Shown in pieces: positions 28,334 through 37,530 of a stretch of DNA of 64,000 nucleotides. The DNA comes from JAVJSD01 sp040219575. GTDB lineage: Bacteria; Planctomycetota; Planctomycetia; Pirellulales; Pirellulaceae. Numbering within the stretch: the first letter of the stretch is position 1; the number at the start of each line of letters is the position of its first letter. The notes beneath the pieces were generated by a model that ran no database searches, was not told where the DNA came from, and was given only the letters and a program-made list of their open reading frames with translations. The stretch spans positions 27,696-91,695 of the forward strand of contig JAVJSD010000008.1 in the NCBI GenBank assembly GCA_040219575.1, given 5' to 3'. The translations under genes were made by a program, and so were the position numbers.

Positions 28334-28612
28334 GCGCACCACGGTCTTTTCGCCCGATTGGACGGGGTGGACGTCTCCGGCGAGGCCGCCGTCGCTGCAC
28401 CGAGAGACGGTCGGTCGCACATTCTGCACCAACGACGAGCCGCGAAGGCGGCGGAATTTGATTGACATTCGTCCGCCGCGCGCGATGATGAACGGCGGAC
28501 GCTTTCGACGCTCGTTGCAGCTCTCGTGACGACTCGCGGCCAAGGCCGAGAATCGGCCGACGAGACTCACCCGCGCTGACGGAAACATCGGTTTCTCTGT
28601 CCTGCCTCTCTT

Positions 28613-29131
28613 GGAACTGGAATTCGTGACGCCTGGAGTTAAACACTCTCTGGAGTCACAGTTTCATGAGCGAGTCGAAGGAAGCCAGACGGCGGCGGCA
28701 CTTTAGCGACGATCAGAAGTCCGTCATTGTCCGCAGGCATCTGGCTGATAAAGTGCCGGTCAGCGACCTGGCCGACGAGTACCAAATTCAGCCGAGTATG
28801 ATCTACCTGTGGACGAAGCAGGTTCTGGACCAAGCCGAGAGAGCCTTCCAGAACGCGAGTGGGAAACGTGGGCGCCAGGACGGCAAAGACCGCCAGATCG
28901 CTGGCCTTGAGGCCCGTCTCGCAAGGCAGGAGGCCAAACTGGCGCTGAAGAACGAGGTCATTGCCGAACTCCTGGAGGAAAACCTGCTCGCAAGAAAGTC
29001 CGCTGGGGAGCCCGAAACAGCCCCTTCGGGATTGGCATCAAAGCGATAAACCTTCGCGGCAGGACGCCGCGACCCGACTGGCAGGAGGCTCTTCCAAGTC
29101 CTTAACTCCCAGCAGTCGAAATTCCAATTCC
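28613..29131. mobile_element. Compact 519-bp IS-like element with imperfect 30-bp terminal inverted repeats
   Basis: Left end 28613-28642 (GGAACTGGAATTCGTGAC...GGAGTTAA) and the complement of right end 29102-29131 (GGAATTGGAATTTCGACT...GGAGTTAA) agree at about four of five positions over 30 bp. The only gene inside is an OrfA-type helix-turn-helix protein. An IS3-type orfB is missing, so the element is either a deletion derivative or a non-autonomous family. Confidence 0.6.
28666..29049 (+). CDS. IS3-type OrfA / transposase helix-turn-helix protein (solo)
   Basis: 127 residues. The N-terminal helix-turn-helix is of the Tnp_1 type (RHFSDDQKSVIVRRHL, then SDLADEYQIQPSMIYLW). A Leu/Glu/Lys-rich coiled coil follows (about 78-110, GLEARLARQEAKLALKNEV), as in IS3-family OrfA. 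There is no catalytic DDE domain here or downstream, so it cannot move DNA by itself. It may bind the ends of the surrounding element or act as a domesticated regulator. Confidence 0.8.
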   Translation: MSESKEARRRRHFSDDQKSVIVRRHLADKVPVSDLADEYQIQPSMIYLWTKQVLDQAERAFQNASGKRGRQDGKDRQIAGLEARLARQEAKLALKNEVIAELLEENLLARKSAGEPETAPSGLASKR

Positions 29132-29182
29132 CGCTGAACCAGGACATTCTCCTCGGTTTCCCTCTTCCCTGCGAGGAACGTC

Positions 29183-30124
29183 ATGCCTACCAGCATTCTT
29201 GTCGTTGATGATTCTCAGATTCAACGCGTTCTGATCGAAGGCCTGCTCTGCAAGAATCCGGAGTATCGGGTTCGTCTGGCGGCGGATGGCCGCGAGGCGC
29301 TGGCCGAAATCGCGAAGGACCGACCGGATCTGGTGGTGACCGATCTGGTGATGCCCCAGATGGACGGTTTGGAGTTGGTCCGAACCGTGCGCAGGCGGTT
29401 TCCGGATATTCCCGCGATTCTGATGACGGCGTTCGGCGATGAATCGATCGCCGTCGACGCCATGGAGGCGGGCGCCGCCAGCTATGTCCCCAAGGCGCAG
29501 AAGGCCGAGCGTCTCATGGCGGCGGTGGAGCGCGTCACGGAGTACGCCCAGGCCAGTCGCAGCCGCGAACAGGTCAAACACTGCATGACCGAATACCATT
29601 GCCGATTCGCGCTCGCCAACGATCGACGGCTCATTCGTGCGCTGGTCGCCCAGATTCAGGAAGCCATGGCCGGCATCGGATTCGGCGACACCGTGGAGCG
29701 GATCCGGGTCAGCGAAGCGTTGGAGGAAGCGCTGCTGAACGCCATGTACCACGGCAATCTGGAGATCACCCGGGAAGAACTGGCGCAGCTGCGTGCCGAA
29801 CTCGACGACCGCATGCTCGACCGGTTGGTGGAGGACCGCTGCCGGGAATCGCCGTTGGGCGAGCGCCGAATTCTCGTCGTGGCGCACCTCCGGGAAGGCG
29901 AGGCCCGGTTTGTCGTTCGCGATGAGGGGCGCGGCTTCAACTCGATGTCGTTCGTCAACGCCCCGGCGACGGAGAGCTTCGCCTCTGGCGAACATCGCGG
30001 CATGACGCTCATCGGGACGTTGATGGACGAGGTGTCGTTCAACCAAACCGGCAATGAACTCGTGATGCGAAAATGTGTGGGCGGGGAAAAGAGCGGACGG
30101 TTGGAGACGCATCCCGCCAAGTAG
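29183..30124 (+). CDS. Response regulator receiver fused to an anti-sigma-type HATPase
   Basis: 313 residues. The receiver domain (1-120) has the acid pocket DD (9-10), phospho-acceptor D54 in TDLVMPQMDG, and K104. The C-terminal part (about 140-300) is an RsbW/SpoIIAB-like ATPase with N-box EALLNAMYHGN (N186) and G1 box VRDEGRGFNS (D247). The fusion suggests that phosphorylation of the receiver controls a serine kinase or anti-sigma activity. The phosphatase gene 600 bases downstream could be the opposing arm. It directly follows the IS-like element. Confidence 0.88.
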   Translation: MPTSILVVDDSQIQRVLIEGLLCKNPEYRVRLAADGREALAEIAKDRPDLVVTDLVMPQMDGLELVRTVRRRFPDIPAILMTAFGDESIAVDAMEAGAASYVPKAQKAERLMAAVERVTEYAQASRSREQVKHCMTEYHCRFALANDRRLIRALVAQIQEAMAGIGFGDTVERIRVSEALEEALLNAMYHGNLEITREELAQLRAELDDRMLDRLVEDRCRESPLGERRILVVAHLREGEARFVVRDEGRGFNSMSFVNAPATESFASGEHRGMTLIGTLMDEVSFNQTGNELVMRKCVGGEKSGRLETHPAK

Positions 30125-30327
30125 CCCAGGTGATCTCCAGGTCGGTCAGGAAGATCGCCGCGCAGTGAATCGGCTCACGCATTGTCCAATCGAGCCGGCC
30201 CGCCCCATTCGTCGGAGACGCAAATCCCAACCCGCGGGGTTGGTAGAGTCCACACGAAACGGGCCATTGTAGAGCCTTCCACCAGGGGGTGGAGTCTCCA
30301 GAGCAAGCAATGGCCGCCGAGCCATCG

Positions 30328-30345
30328 AAAAGGGGCGGTTCGCCC
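30328..30345 (-). terminator. Probable terminator of tRNA-Gln
   Basis: On the minus strand, a T7 run just after the tRNA is followed by the stem GGGCG/CGCCC (30333-30345) with a 3-base loop and then TTTT (30331-30328). Confidence 0.45.
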
Positions 30346-30358
30346 GCAAAAAAAGTAG

Positions 30359-30429
30359 CTCGGGACCAGGGACTTGAACCCCAACTAACGGAGCCAGAAT
30401 CCGTCGTGCTACCATTACACTAGTCCCGA
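30359..30429 (-). tRNA. trnQ: tRNA-Gln (anticodon CTG)
   Basis: A 71-base cloverleaf on the minus strand. The acceptor stem is TCGGGAC/GTCCCGA, the D stem GTG/CAC with the loop TAATGGTAG, the anticodon stem ACGGA/TCCGT with loop TTCTGGC (anticodon CTG), and the T arm TGGGG-TTCAAGT-CCCTG. The discriminator base is G and no CCA is encoded. Confidence 0.9.
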
Positions 30430-30717
30430 GTGGGCTGCGGTGCAGCTAATTGTTAACCTACGTGGCGCAGGCAGTTCGGTCAAGTGCAGCACGTTGGTTG
30501 ACGCTCCCGGTGGGGGCGTTCTAAAATTCGCTATGCGCTCGATGGAAGTTGGCGACGCGGGCGACCACTGGCGCTGCGGCGTCTTTGGAAGCGGGGCCAT
30601 CGGAGTCGTGACGAGCAAGCCGGCGGGAGGGTGCGACTTCCCGGGTTTCGTGCGTCGGCGAATCCACGCCGCGCTGCTGTGCCTTTTGCTGAGTCTCTGC
30701 TGAGCTGGTGTCGCTGC

Positions 30718-32508
30718 ATGGCGTATTTGACCGCGAATAACGGCCCCGACCAAGGTCGGCGATACGAGTTGCGGCTCCCTAATTCGCTGGTAGGGCGGCA
30801 TCCCGACTGCGCCATCCATGTCGACGTGGGGGCGGTCAGCAGGCAACACGCCCAGATCGTGCGGGACGGGAAGGACTTCTACGTCGAGGACCTCAAGAGC
30901 CGCAATGGGACGTTCGTCAACGACGAACGGGTCGAAGGGCGGCTCAAGCTCAATAGCGGCGATCAACTCCGCGTTTGCGACGTGGCCTTCACGTTCTCGT
31001 CGGAACAGCCGCCCCAGGGCCATGGCGCGGGACTGGCGATACCCGCCACGAACACCAAACCGGGCGTCGGCCCGGGCATGGGGACGGTGTTCATCGACGA
31101 CGCGGATCAGGAGAGCAGTTCGACGATCATGTCGAAGCTCGATGTCTCCTCGCACCATGGCCGCGTGCAGCTTTCGGCCAGCCCCGAGGCCAAGCTCGAC
31201 GCCCTGCTCGAGATCACCCGCAGCCTGGGCAAGGCGCTGGCGCTCGACGAGGTGCTGCCGCAGGTGCTCAACAGCCTGTTCAAGATCTTCGTGCAGGCCG
31301 ACCGCGGCTTCATCGTGATGCGGACCGACGACGGCCGGCTGATCCCCATGTGGACCAAGGTGCGACGCGAGAACGCCGAGGACACGATCCGCATCAGCCG
31401 CACCATCGTCAGCCAGGTGATGGAGACCCAGGAGGCCATCCTCTCGGCCGACGCCGCCACCGATTCGCGGTTCGAGATGAGCCAGAGCATCGCCGACTTT
31501 CGCATCCGCTCGATGATGTGCGCCCCGCTGGTCGACAGCGAGGGCCACTCGATGGGCGTGCTGCAGATCGACACGCTCGATCAGCGGAAGCGGTTCCAGT
31601 CGGAAGACCTGGAAGTGCTGGCCAGCGTCGCCTCGCAGGCGGGCATCGCCATCCACGCCGCCCAGATGCACGAGAACGCGCTCAAACAGCGAGCTGTCGA
31701 ACGCGACCTGGAGGTCGCCCACGAGGTGCAGCGGGGCTTTTTGCCCGAGACGCCGCCGGATATCGCAGGCTACAAGTTCTACGATTACTACGAACCGGCG
31801 AATCACGTGGGAGGCGACTACTACGACTACATTCGCCTGCCCGACGGCCGGATCGGCGTGATCGTGGCCGACGTGGTCGGGCACGGGATCGCCGCCGCGC
31901 TGCTGATGGCCAAGCTGTCGGCCGAGGCGCGGTACTCGCTGGCCAGCGAGGAAGACGTGGCGACGGCGGTCATCAAGCTGAACGACGCCATGTGCCGGTT
32001 GGGTCTGGATCGCTTCGTGACGATGATCGTCACCGTGCTCAATCCCACCACGCACGAGGTGACGATCGTCAACGCCGGCCACATGGCGCCCATGCTGCGG
32101 CACGCCGACGGCACGGTCTCGGAGCCGGGCGAGTCGCTGGCGGGCCTGCCGCTGGGGATTTCGGCGGGGTTGGAGTACGAGCAGCTGACCGTCAAGATCG
32201 CTCCGGGCGAAACCGTCACGATGTACACCGACGGCGTCAACGAATCGATGAGCGCCGCCGGCGGAATGTACGGCATCGACCGCATCCGCAAGCATGTCTC
32301 CGATTCGAAGACAGCCGAGCCCGGTGAACTGGGCCAAGTGATCATCGACGACGTCCGCCGCTTCCTGCTCGGCGCCCAACAAGACGACGACATGTGCCTG
32401 GTGTGCTACGGCCGCGTCGAGCCCGACGGCAAGACCGACACCAAGGACAAGGCCAAGAAGACCAAAGGCGGGAAGAAGCCCGAAGCGGCGACGCCCCGGG
32501 TGAAGTAG
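30718..32508 (+). CDS. FHA-GAF-PP2C serine phosphatase (RsbU/RsbP type)
   Basis: 596 residues. The FHA domain (1-95) has SLVGRHPDCAI, SRQHAQI and SRNGTFVN, the phosphothreonine-binding set. The GAF domain (about 155-320) follows, then a SpoIIE-type PP2C (about 335-575) with metal-binding acids in GGDYYDY, IVADVVGHG and MYTDGVNE. Such proteins dephosphorylate anti-anti-sigma factors in partner-switching. No STAS gene is adjacent. I start at 30718 (MAYLTANN), as the upstream extension is low-quality. The Lys-rich tail (KDKAKKTKGGKK) is probably disordered. Confidence 0.93.
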   Translation: MAYLTANNGPDQGRRYELRLPNSLVGRHPDCAIHVDVGAVSRQHAQIVRDGKDFYVEDLKSRNGTFVNDERVEGRLKLNSGDQLRVCDVAFTFSSEQPPQGHGAGLAIPATNTKPGVGPGMGTVFIDDADQESSSTIMSKLDVSSHHGRVQLSASPEAKLDALLEITRSLGKALALDEVLPQVLNSLFKIFVQADRGFIVMRTDDGRLIPMWTKVRRENAEDTIRISRTIVSQVMETQEAILSADAATDSRFEMSQSIADFRIRSMMCAPLVDSEGHSMGVLQIDTLDQRKRFQSEDLEVLASVASQAGIAIHAAQMHENALKQRAVERDLEVAHEVQRGFLPETPPDIAGYKFYDYYEPANHVGGDYYDYIRLPDGRIGVIVADVVGHGIAAALLMAKLSAEARYSLASEEDVATAVIKLNDAMCRLGLDRFVTMIVTVLNPTTHEVTIVNAGHMAPMLRHADGTVSEPGESLAGLPLGISAGLEYEQLTVKIAPGETVTMYTDGVNESMSAAGGMYGIDRIRKHVSDSKTAEPGELGQVIIDDVRRFLLGAQQDDDMCLVCYGRVEPDGKTDTKDKAKKTKGGKKPEAATPRVK

Positions 32509-32573
32509 CCTGCCTGGCTTCGTGCCCGGCGGAGCAACCGCGAACTTTTCCAACGGAAGCGGGTCCTGGTTCT

Positions 32574-32777
32574 GTGCGCAGCAATCCGTACCACCCGCCG
32601 GAATCCGATCGTGATGATCGCGGTGATCCTGATGATCGCGATGACGTTCCCCCGCGATTGCGATGGGGAAGCCGGAAGCGCCGACTGGTGGAGTGGTCGC
32701 TGTGGATTCCGCTGCTGTTGATCGCCCTGTTGTTGGTCAGTTTCGCAATTTCCGCGGCGCTCGTCGCTGGCCGATGA
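32574..32777 (+). CDS. Small single-pass membrane protein
   Basis: 67 residues from a GTG at 32574 (MRSNPYHPPESD). A polar head carries a DNA-level repeat giving DDRGDPDDRDD, then a basic patch, then one hydrophobic helix (about 45-63, IPLLLIALLLVSFAIS). The opening resembles other short planctomycete membrane proteins with an 'NPY-P' start. Function unknown; start uncertain. Confidence 0.5.
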   Translation: MRSNPYHPPESDRDDRGDPDDRDDVPPRLRWGSRKRRLVEWSLWIPLLLIALLLVSFAISAALVAGR

Positions 32778-32829
32778 TCACCGCGCGCCACGGGCAAGAC
32801 GCCCGTGACGCCCCACGGAGACCGCAATC

Positions 32830-33066
32830 ATGAACGCCGCCAAAGGCGCCAGACTGTATGTCAATCTCAGCGCCTCGCAGGCACGACGACGCCTGAAGGG
32901 TTTCGGCCACGGCGTGCGCAAGATCGAAACCGCCGGCCGCCGCCGCGCCGCCATCCTGCACACCGCCACCGGCGAGCATCTGCGCGAACTCGAGCACCTG
33001 CTGGCCGACGTGCTGACGAGCGAGGATTCGGAACGCGCGGACATTGACGAAGTAAGCGACGTCTGA
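32830..33066 (+). CDS. Small basic protein of unknown function
   Basis: 78 residues, basic N-terminus (NLSASQARRRLKGFGHGVRK) and acidic C-terminus. GGAGA lies nine bases before the ATG. No recognised domain. It lies between the small membrane protein and the GNAT gene, same strand. Confidence 0.55.
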   Translation: MNAAKGARLYVNLSASQARRRLKGFGHGVRKIETAGRRRAAILHTATGEHLRELEHLLADVLTSEDSERADIDEVSDV

Positions 33067-33172
33067 GTTCCGGTCGGGCCCATCCGGCGTGAGGCATCCC
33101 TCCTCTGCATTCTCCGCGGCCTCCCGTTCACCACTCTCCACCACCCGTCACCCCAAGCCACTTCGCCGCGAC

Positions 33173-33580
33173 ATGCCGATCGCCTACCAACTCGAACCCG
33201 ATCTCTCCGCCGACGAGTTCGTTGACTTGCTGCGGTGCTCCACGCTGGCGGAGCGGCGGCCGGTCGACGATCGCGCCAAAATCGAGGCCATGCTGGCCCA
33301 CGCCGACATCGTGCTGACGTCTCGACTTGACGGGTTGCTGATCGGCGTCTCGCGGGCGATCACCGACTACGCCTACTGCACGTACCTCTCCGACCTGGCG
33401 GTCGACGAGGCGCATCAACGGCAAGGCGTCGGCCGCGAATTGCTCCGCCGCACCCACGAAGCCGCCGGTCTGCACACCACGCTGATTCTGCTAGCCGCCC
33501 CCAAAGCCGTCGACTATTACGGACATATCGGCATGACGCGCCACGAATCCTGTTGGATCTCGCGACCGCGCGCGGATTGA
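33173..33580 (+). CDS. GNAT family N-acetyltransferase
   Basis: 135 residues. The acetyl-CoA-binding motif A is DLAVDEAHQRQGVGRELL (Q/R-x-x-G-x-G type), followed by the beta-strand TLILLAAPKAVDYYGHIGM. The start at 33173 (MPIAYQLEP) fits the family. The substrate cannot be told. Confidence 0.88.
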   Translation: MPIAYQLEPDLSADEFVDLLRCSTLAERRPVDDRAKIEAMLAHADIVLTSRLDGLLIGVSRAITDYAYCTYLSDLAVDEAHQRQGVGRELLRRTHEAAGLHTTLILLAAPKAVDYYGHIGMTRHESCWISRPRAD

Positions 33581-33633
33581 ATTAGACTTGGCGATGTCCA
33601 GAAATAGAAACCGCTGATGGACGCTCATGGGAC

Positions 33634-33743
33634 GCTAGTGCATTGTGACGGCTTGATCGTAGAGTAGCTGAACTCGTGAGAGTTCAGCAGTTCGTGACGA
33701 CGTCGGAGCTTCCAGAAGTCTCACGACTTCTGCTACCCCCATT
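33634..33743. repeat. Dispersed repeat A, copy 2
   Basis: Nearly the same 107 bp as at 7791-7899 (about ten differences), including the core agaagtctcacgacttct. It lies between the GNAT and sulfatase genes. Confidence 0.7.
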
Positions 33744-33853
33744 CTTAGCTGTCACGTTGCACGAGTGAAGATTATCTCTTACTCGTTGGCGCGTGGTTAG
33801 CGTTCATCAGCGGTTCGCCCGCCTTCCGCCTTCCTCTCACCAAGTCGTTGAAC

Positions 33854-35317
33854 ATGAGACGCAACCTTCAAGCCCTCGCCCTCGCCTGCCTCGCCCTGTT
33901 TTCCTTCGGCAGTTCCGCCATCGCCGGAGAGAAGCCGGAGGCGAAACGCTACAACGTGCTGTTCATTATCTCCGACGACCTTACCGCCACGGCGCTCTCC
34001 TGCTACGGCAATGAAGTTTGCCAGACGCCGAACATCGACGCGCTCGCCGTGCGCGGTACGCGCTTCACTCGGGCTTACTGCCAGGGAACCTACTGCGGAC
34101 CGTCGCGGGCATCGTTCATGTCGGGCTATTACCCGCACGCCACCGGCGTGCTGAACTACGTCAGTCCGCGGCCGATGATCGGCGATCGGGCCACGTGGGC
34201 GCAGCATTTCAAGAATCACGGCTACCACACGGCCCGGGTGAGCAAGATCTTCCACATGGGCGTGCCCGGCGGCATCGAAAAGGGCGACGACGGGGCCGAC
34301 GATCCGATTTCGTGGAGCGAGCGGTTCAACAGCCAGGGCCCGGAGTGGAAGGCGCCCGGCGAAGGGGAGACGCTCGAGGGCAATCCCGACGGTAAGAAGC
34401 CGGTGGTGGGGGGCAACACGTTCGTCATTGTGGCGGCCGACGGCGACGACCTGGTGCACAGCGATGGCAAGACCGCCGCCAAGGCCTGCGAGTTGATCGC
34501 GAAGTATGGAGACAACTACAAAAAAGACGGACAACCGTTCTTCTTGGGCGTCGGTTTCGTGCGGCCGCACGTACCGTTTGTCTCGCCCCGGGCCTACCAC
34601 GATCCGTTTCCCTACCAGGAGATGATGCTGCCGGAAAAGGTCGCCGGCGATTGGGACGACATTCCCAAGCTGGGCATCAACTACAAGACCAGCAAGAACA
34701 TGCAGATGAACGTCGAGCGGCAGCGGAAGGCCGTCTCGGGCTACTACGCGGCGGTTTCGTTCATGGACGCCCAGGTGGGCAAGGTGACGAACGCCTTGAA
34801 GGCCGCGGGCCTGGAAGACGACACGATCGTGATCTTCACCAGCGACCACGGCTATCACCTGGGTGAACACGACTTCTGGGCCAAGGTCAGCCTGCACGAA
34901 GAGTCGGCCGCAGTGCCCTTGATCGTGGCCGTGCCGGGCAAGAAGCCGGCGGTTTGCCGCTCGTTGACCGAGTTGATCGACCTCTACCCGACGGTCTCCA
35001 GCCTGTGCGGCCTCGAGGTTCCCGAGCGCCTGCAGGGCGAGAACATCTCGGCGATGCTCGACGATCCCACGGCCGAGGTCCGCGACGCCGCCTTCAGCGT
35101 CAACGGCCGCGGTTTTTTACTGCGGACCGACGACTGGGCGTTCATCCAGTACCGCGAGGACGGCAGCGGCGGCTACGAACTGTTCGACATGAGAAACGAT
35201 CCGCTGCAATACACGAATCTGGCCGACGACGCGAAGCACCGGCCGGTCGTGGAACGGTTCAAGAAGCGACTTGCGGCGAAGCTGCAAGCAGTGCGGGATA
35301 ACGATCTGGAAAAATGA
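33854..35317 (+). CDS. Secreted sulfatase (iduronate-2-sulfatase-like)
   Basis: 487 residues from the ATG at 33854, with a signal peptide (1-24, ending AIAGE). The formylglycine motif is CGPSR (C81), to be converted by a formylglycine-generating enzyme not in this window. Metal ligands are D41-D42 in ISDDL and the late TSDHGYHLGEH. Arrangement and length match the iduronate-2-sulfatase group. It probably desulfates polysaccharides outside the cytoplasm. The sugar is unknown. Confidence 0.93.
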   Translation: MRRNLQALALACLALFSFGSSAIAGEKPEAKRYNVLFIISDDLTATALSCYGNEVCQTPNIDALAVRGTRFTRAYCQGTYCGPSRASFMSGYYPHATGVLNYVSPRPMIGDRATWAQHFKNHGYHTARVSKIFHMGVPGGIEKGDDGADDPISWSERFNSQGPEWKAPGEGETLEGNPDGKKPVVGGNTFVIVAADGDDLVHSDGKTAAKACELIAKYGDNYKKDGQPFFLGVGFVRPHVPFVSPRAYHDPFPYQEMMLPEKVAGDWDDIPKLGINYKTSKNMQMNVERQRKAVSGYYAAVSFMDAQVGKVTNALKAAGLEDDTIVIFTSDHGYHLGEHDFWAKVSLHEESAAVPLIVAVPGKKPAVCRSLTELIDLYPTVSSLCGLEVPERLQGENISAMLDDPTAEVRDAAFSVNGRGFLLRTDDWAFIQYREDGSGGYELFDMRNDPLQYTNLADDAKHRPVVERFKKRLAAKLQAVRDNDLEK

Positions 35318-35338
35318 TCGTCCGGCGCCGGGAAGTTC

Positions 35339-35485
35339 GTCCGCAGTTGGCGCGGATTTCCGCAGATGAAAGAGTGTTGCTGCGATTGTTGGCAGACGCT
35401 TCGGCTATCGAAAGCGACTCGGTTCTGCTGCGCGAGACCGTCTCGCCCAATTCTTCATCTGCGGAAATCTGCGTCATCTGCGGAC
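35339..35485. repeat. Inverted repeat F, copy 1 (tctgcgtcatctgcgg type)
   Basis: Left arm gtccgcagttggcgcggatt..., right arm ttcatctgcggaaatctgcg... The arms are about 30 bp and imperfect. It lies between the convergent sulfatase and zinc-ribbon genes; a second copy is at 49638-49771. Confidence 0.6.
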
Positions 35486-35517
35486 GACCTGGGAGCAAAA
35501 TACCGACCCAAACGCCA

Positions 35518-35988
35518 TCATTCGGAGGTTTCTCCATCGGCGGCGTCGGTGTCGTCGGCATACTCGGCGGTGAAGACGTCGCCCTCGTCGATGATGACGG
35601 CGTCCACGATCAGGGCCGAGGCGGGCCCTCCGCGACTGCGGCACTCGCTGCAAGGCAAGCTGGCCACGCACGTCTTGCAAAAAACACGCTGACATTCGGG
35701 GCAGACTTCGCCGTCGACAATCATCAAAATTCGTTCGCCGCACCCGGCGCAGAGGCTGCCGACGACCTGCGGGCGGAAGTTGCGCGGGCGAGCGGCGACG
35801 GGACGCATGGGCTGTTGCGTCGACTTGATCAGCCAGGCGATCCCGTATCCGCCGACGGCGCCAAACATCGCCCCCAGCACGCTCAAGACGGTTCGCAACT
35901 CCACCGAGGAGCCGGCGAACGCCTCCGCCAGCCCCCATCCCACCATTCCCCCCAGCGACATGCCGATCAGGATCAAGATTAAATCCAT
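35518..35988 (-). CDS. Membrane protein with zinc-ribbon/B-box-like Cys clusters
   Basis: 156 residues. Two glycine-rich hydrophobic segments (about 1-22 and 32-55) precede a cytosolic zinc part with CAGC, CPEC, CKTC and CSEC pairs (about 80-115). The tail is acidic. No family recognised. It is followed downstream by repeat F. Confidence 0.7.
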   Translation of the reverse strand: MDLILILIGMSLGGMVGWGLAEAFAGSSVELRTVLSVLGAMFGAVGGYGIAWLIKSTQQPMRPVAARPRNFRPQVVGSLCAGCGERILMIVDGEVCPECQRVFCKTCVASLPCSECRSRGGPASALIVDAVIIDEGDVFTAEYADDTDAADGETSE

Positions 35989-36059
35989 GACGCGTCTCTC
36001 AATCGCCGCCCGGCGAGCCGCAGGGCGTCAGCCCGCGGTGGGGCGAACTACCATCGCGG

Positions 36060-37499
36060 CTAACGTTTCGATGGGTGGTCCTCGCGGGGCGCACCAAGCA
36101 GCCCAACGAGAGTATACACGCCCAATCCCACCAGCAAGCCGGGATAGACTTCGTGCAGCGGCGCCAGGTCGTACGCGCTGGCGATCGCCCAGGCGGGCAC
36201 CACGATCGCACCGGCCGCCACGCTCGCCAAGGCGGCTGTCGGTCCGGGACGTCGCCAGAACAAACCCACGGCCAGTGCGGGCAGAAAACACGCACTGTAC
36301 AGCGCCCCGGAAAAGGCGGTGATCGACACGATGTCTTTGGCCAGGGGGGTGATCGAAACCGCCATGCTGGCGAGCGAAATGGCCACCACCCAGATTCGCG
36401 TGCGCCGCACGGCGCGGTCTTTGCCTCCCCACGTCAGCACGTCGTGCTCGACCGACGAGGCCGCCACCAGCAGCACCGAATCGATCGACGACATCGCCGC
36501 CGAAATCAGCACCAGCACGAATAACACGCCCAGCACCGGGCCGAACAGATCGCCCGAGGTGAGCAGCAGCGGCACGACCTGGTCCGACGACTTGACGGCG
36601 TCGGCGGGCAACAGCACGTGCGCCAGCGCCCCGAGCGGGAACAAGCAGATGTACGTAACGATCACCAGCAGCGGCGCGATGATGGCGGCCCGCCACAGGG
36701 CGGCGTTGTCCTTCAGGCCGTAGAAGCGGCTGAGCTGCCGCGGTTCGACGAGGTACTTCAGGCCCAGCGAAAGATTGATCGCGAGAATCGTCGCCAGCGG
36801 CATCTTTCCCTTCCACGACGTGAGTTCCGGATCGATGTCGTGCAGCTTGTGGAGCATCGGCCCCAGACCGCCTCCCAACCAAACGACCGCGACGGCCATC
36901 GCCACGGCGCCGATCACCATCAACACCCCCTGCAGCGAATCGGTCAGCACCACCGATTCGAACCCTCCCGCCAGCGTGTAGGCGGTTACGATGCAGAAAA
37001 TCGCCACAACGGCCCAGACGTAGGGAATGTCCAGCAATTGGTCAAGCGCCAGCGCCGCCCCACGATAGATCGCCACCAGGTAGGCGATCGAGGCGAAGCA
37101 GATAATGGCGCCGGCCAGCCGCCGCAGCAGTGGTGAGCCGTAGTGATGTCCCAGGAAGTCGGCCACGGTCAGCGAGTTGTACTTCCGCGTCAGCGGCGTG
37201 AAGACCGGCGCAAGCACGAACCACGACACGCAACAAAGCGCCCCCTGCACCAGTCCGCCGATGCACCAGATCAGCCCCACGTCCCAACTTTTGCCGGCCG
37301 CCCCAATGAAGGTGTTGGTGCTCATGAAGGTGGCGTAGAACGAGAACGCCAGGATGCCGCCCCCCATCCGCCGCCCGGCGACGAGATAGTCGTCCAGCCC
37401 CTTCACATGACTGCGGCCGATCCAACCGTGCGCCACGAGAAAGCACAGGTAGATCGCGATGAAGATCAAATGAATCCAGTGCGCCGCCAGCCAGTCCAT
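36060..37499 (-). CDS. Sodium:solute symporter (SSS family)
   Basis: 479 residues with about 13 hydrophobic helices. Landmarks: DDYLVAGRRMGGGILAFSFY near the start, TAYTLAGGFESVVLTDSLQG in helix 5-6, and SAAMSSIDSVLLVAAS in helix 8-9, the usual sodium-site region. I start at 37499 (MDWLAAHW), because the 28 extra residues upstream contain no feature. The substrate is unknown. It is flanked upstream by a repeat-G element. Confidence 0.9.
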   Translation of the reverse strand: MDWLAAHWIHLIFIAIYLCFLVAHGWIGRSHVKGLDDYLVAGRRMGGGILAFSFYATFMSTNTFIGAAGKSWDVGLIWCIGGLVQGALCCVSWFVLAPVFTPLTRKYNSLTVADFLGHHYGSPLLRRLAGAIICFASIAYLVAIYRGAALALDQLLDIPYVWAVVAIFCIVTAYTLAGGFESVVLTDSLQGVLMVIGAVAMAVAVVWLGGGLGPMLHKLHDIDPELTSWKGKMPLATILAINLSLGLKYLVEPRQLSRFYGLKDNAALWRAAIIAPLLVIVTYICLFPLGALAHVLLPADAVKSSDQVVPLLLTSGDLFGPVLGVLFVLVLISAAMSSIDSVLLVAASSVEHDVLTWGGKDRAVRRTRIWVVAISLASMAVSITPLAKDIVSITAFSGALYSACFLPALAVGLFWRRPGPTAALASVAAGAIVVPAWAIASAYDLAPLHEVYPGLLVGLGVYTLVGLLGAPREDHPSKR

Positions 37500-37530
37500 C
37501 AAGTCGCTTTCGGGAGAGAGAAACCGTCGA

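Larger units (their letters stand above)
30125..30717. other. Intergenic region containing the tRNA
   Basis: Apart from the tRNA and its probable terminator, nothing convincing is seen on either side. A short hairpin (tccaccagggggtgga, about 30279-30294) lies between the receiver gene and the tRNA. Confidence 0.4.
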
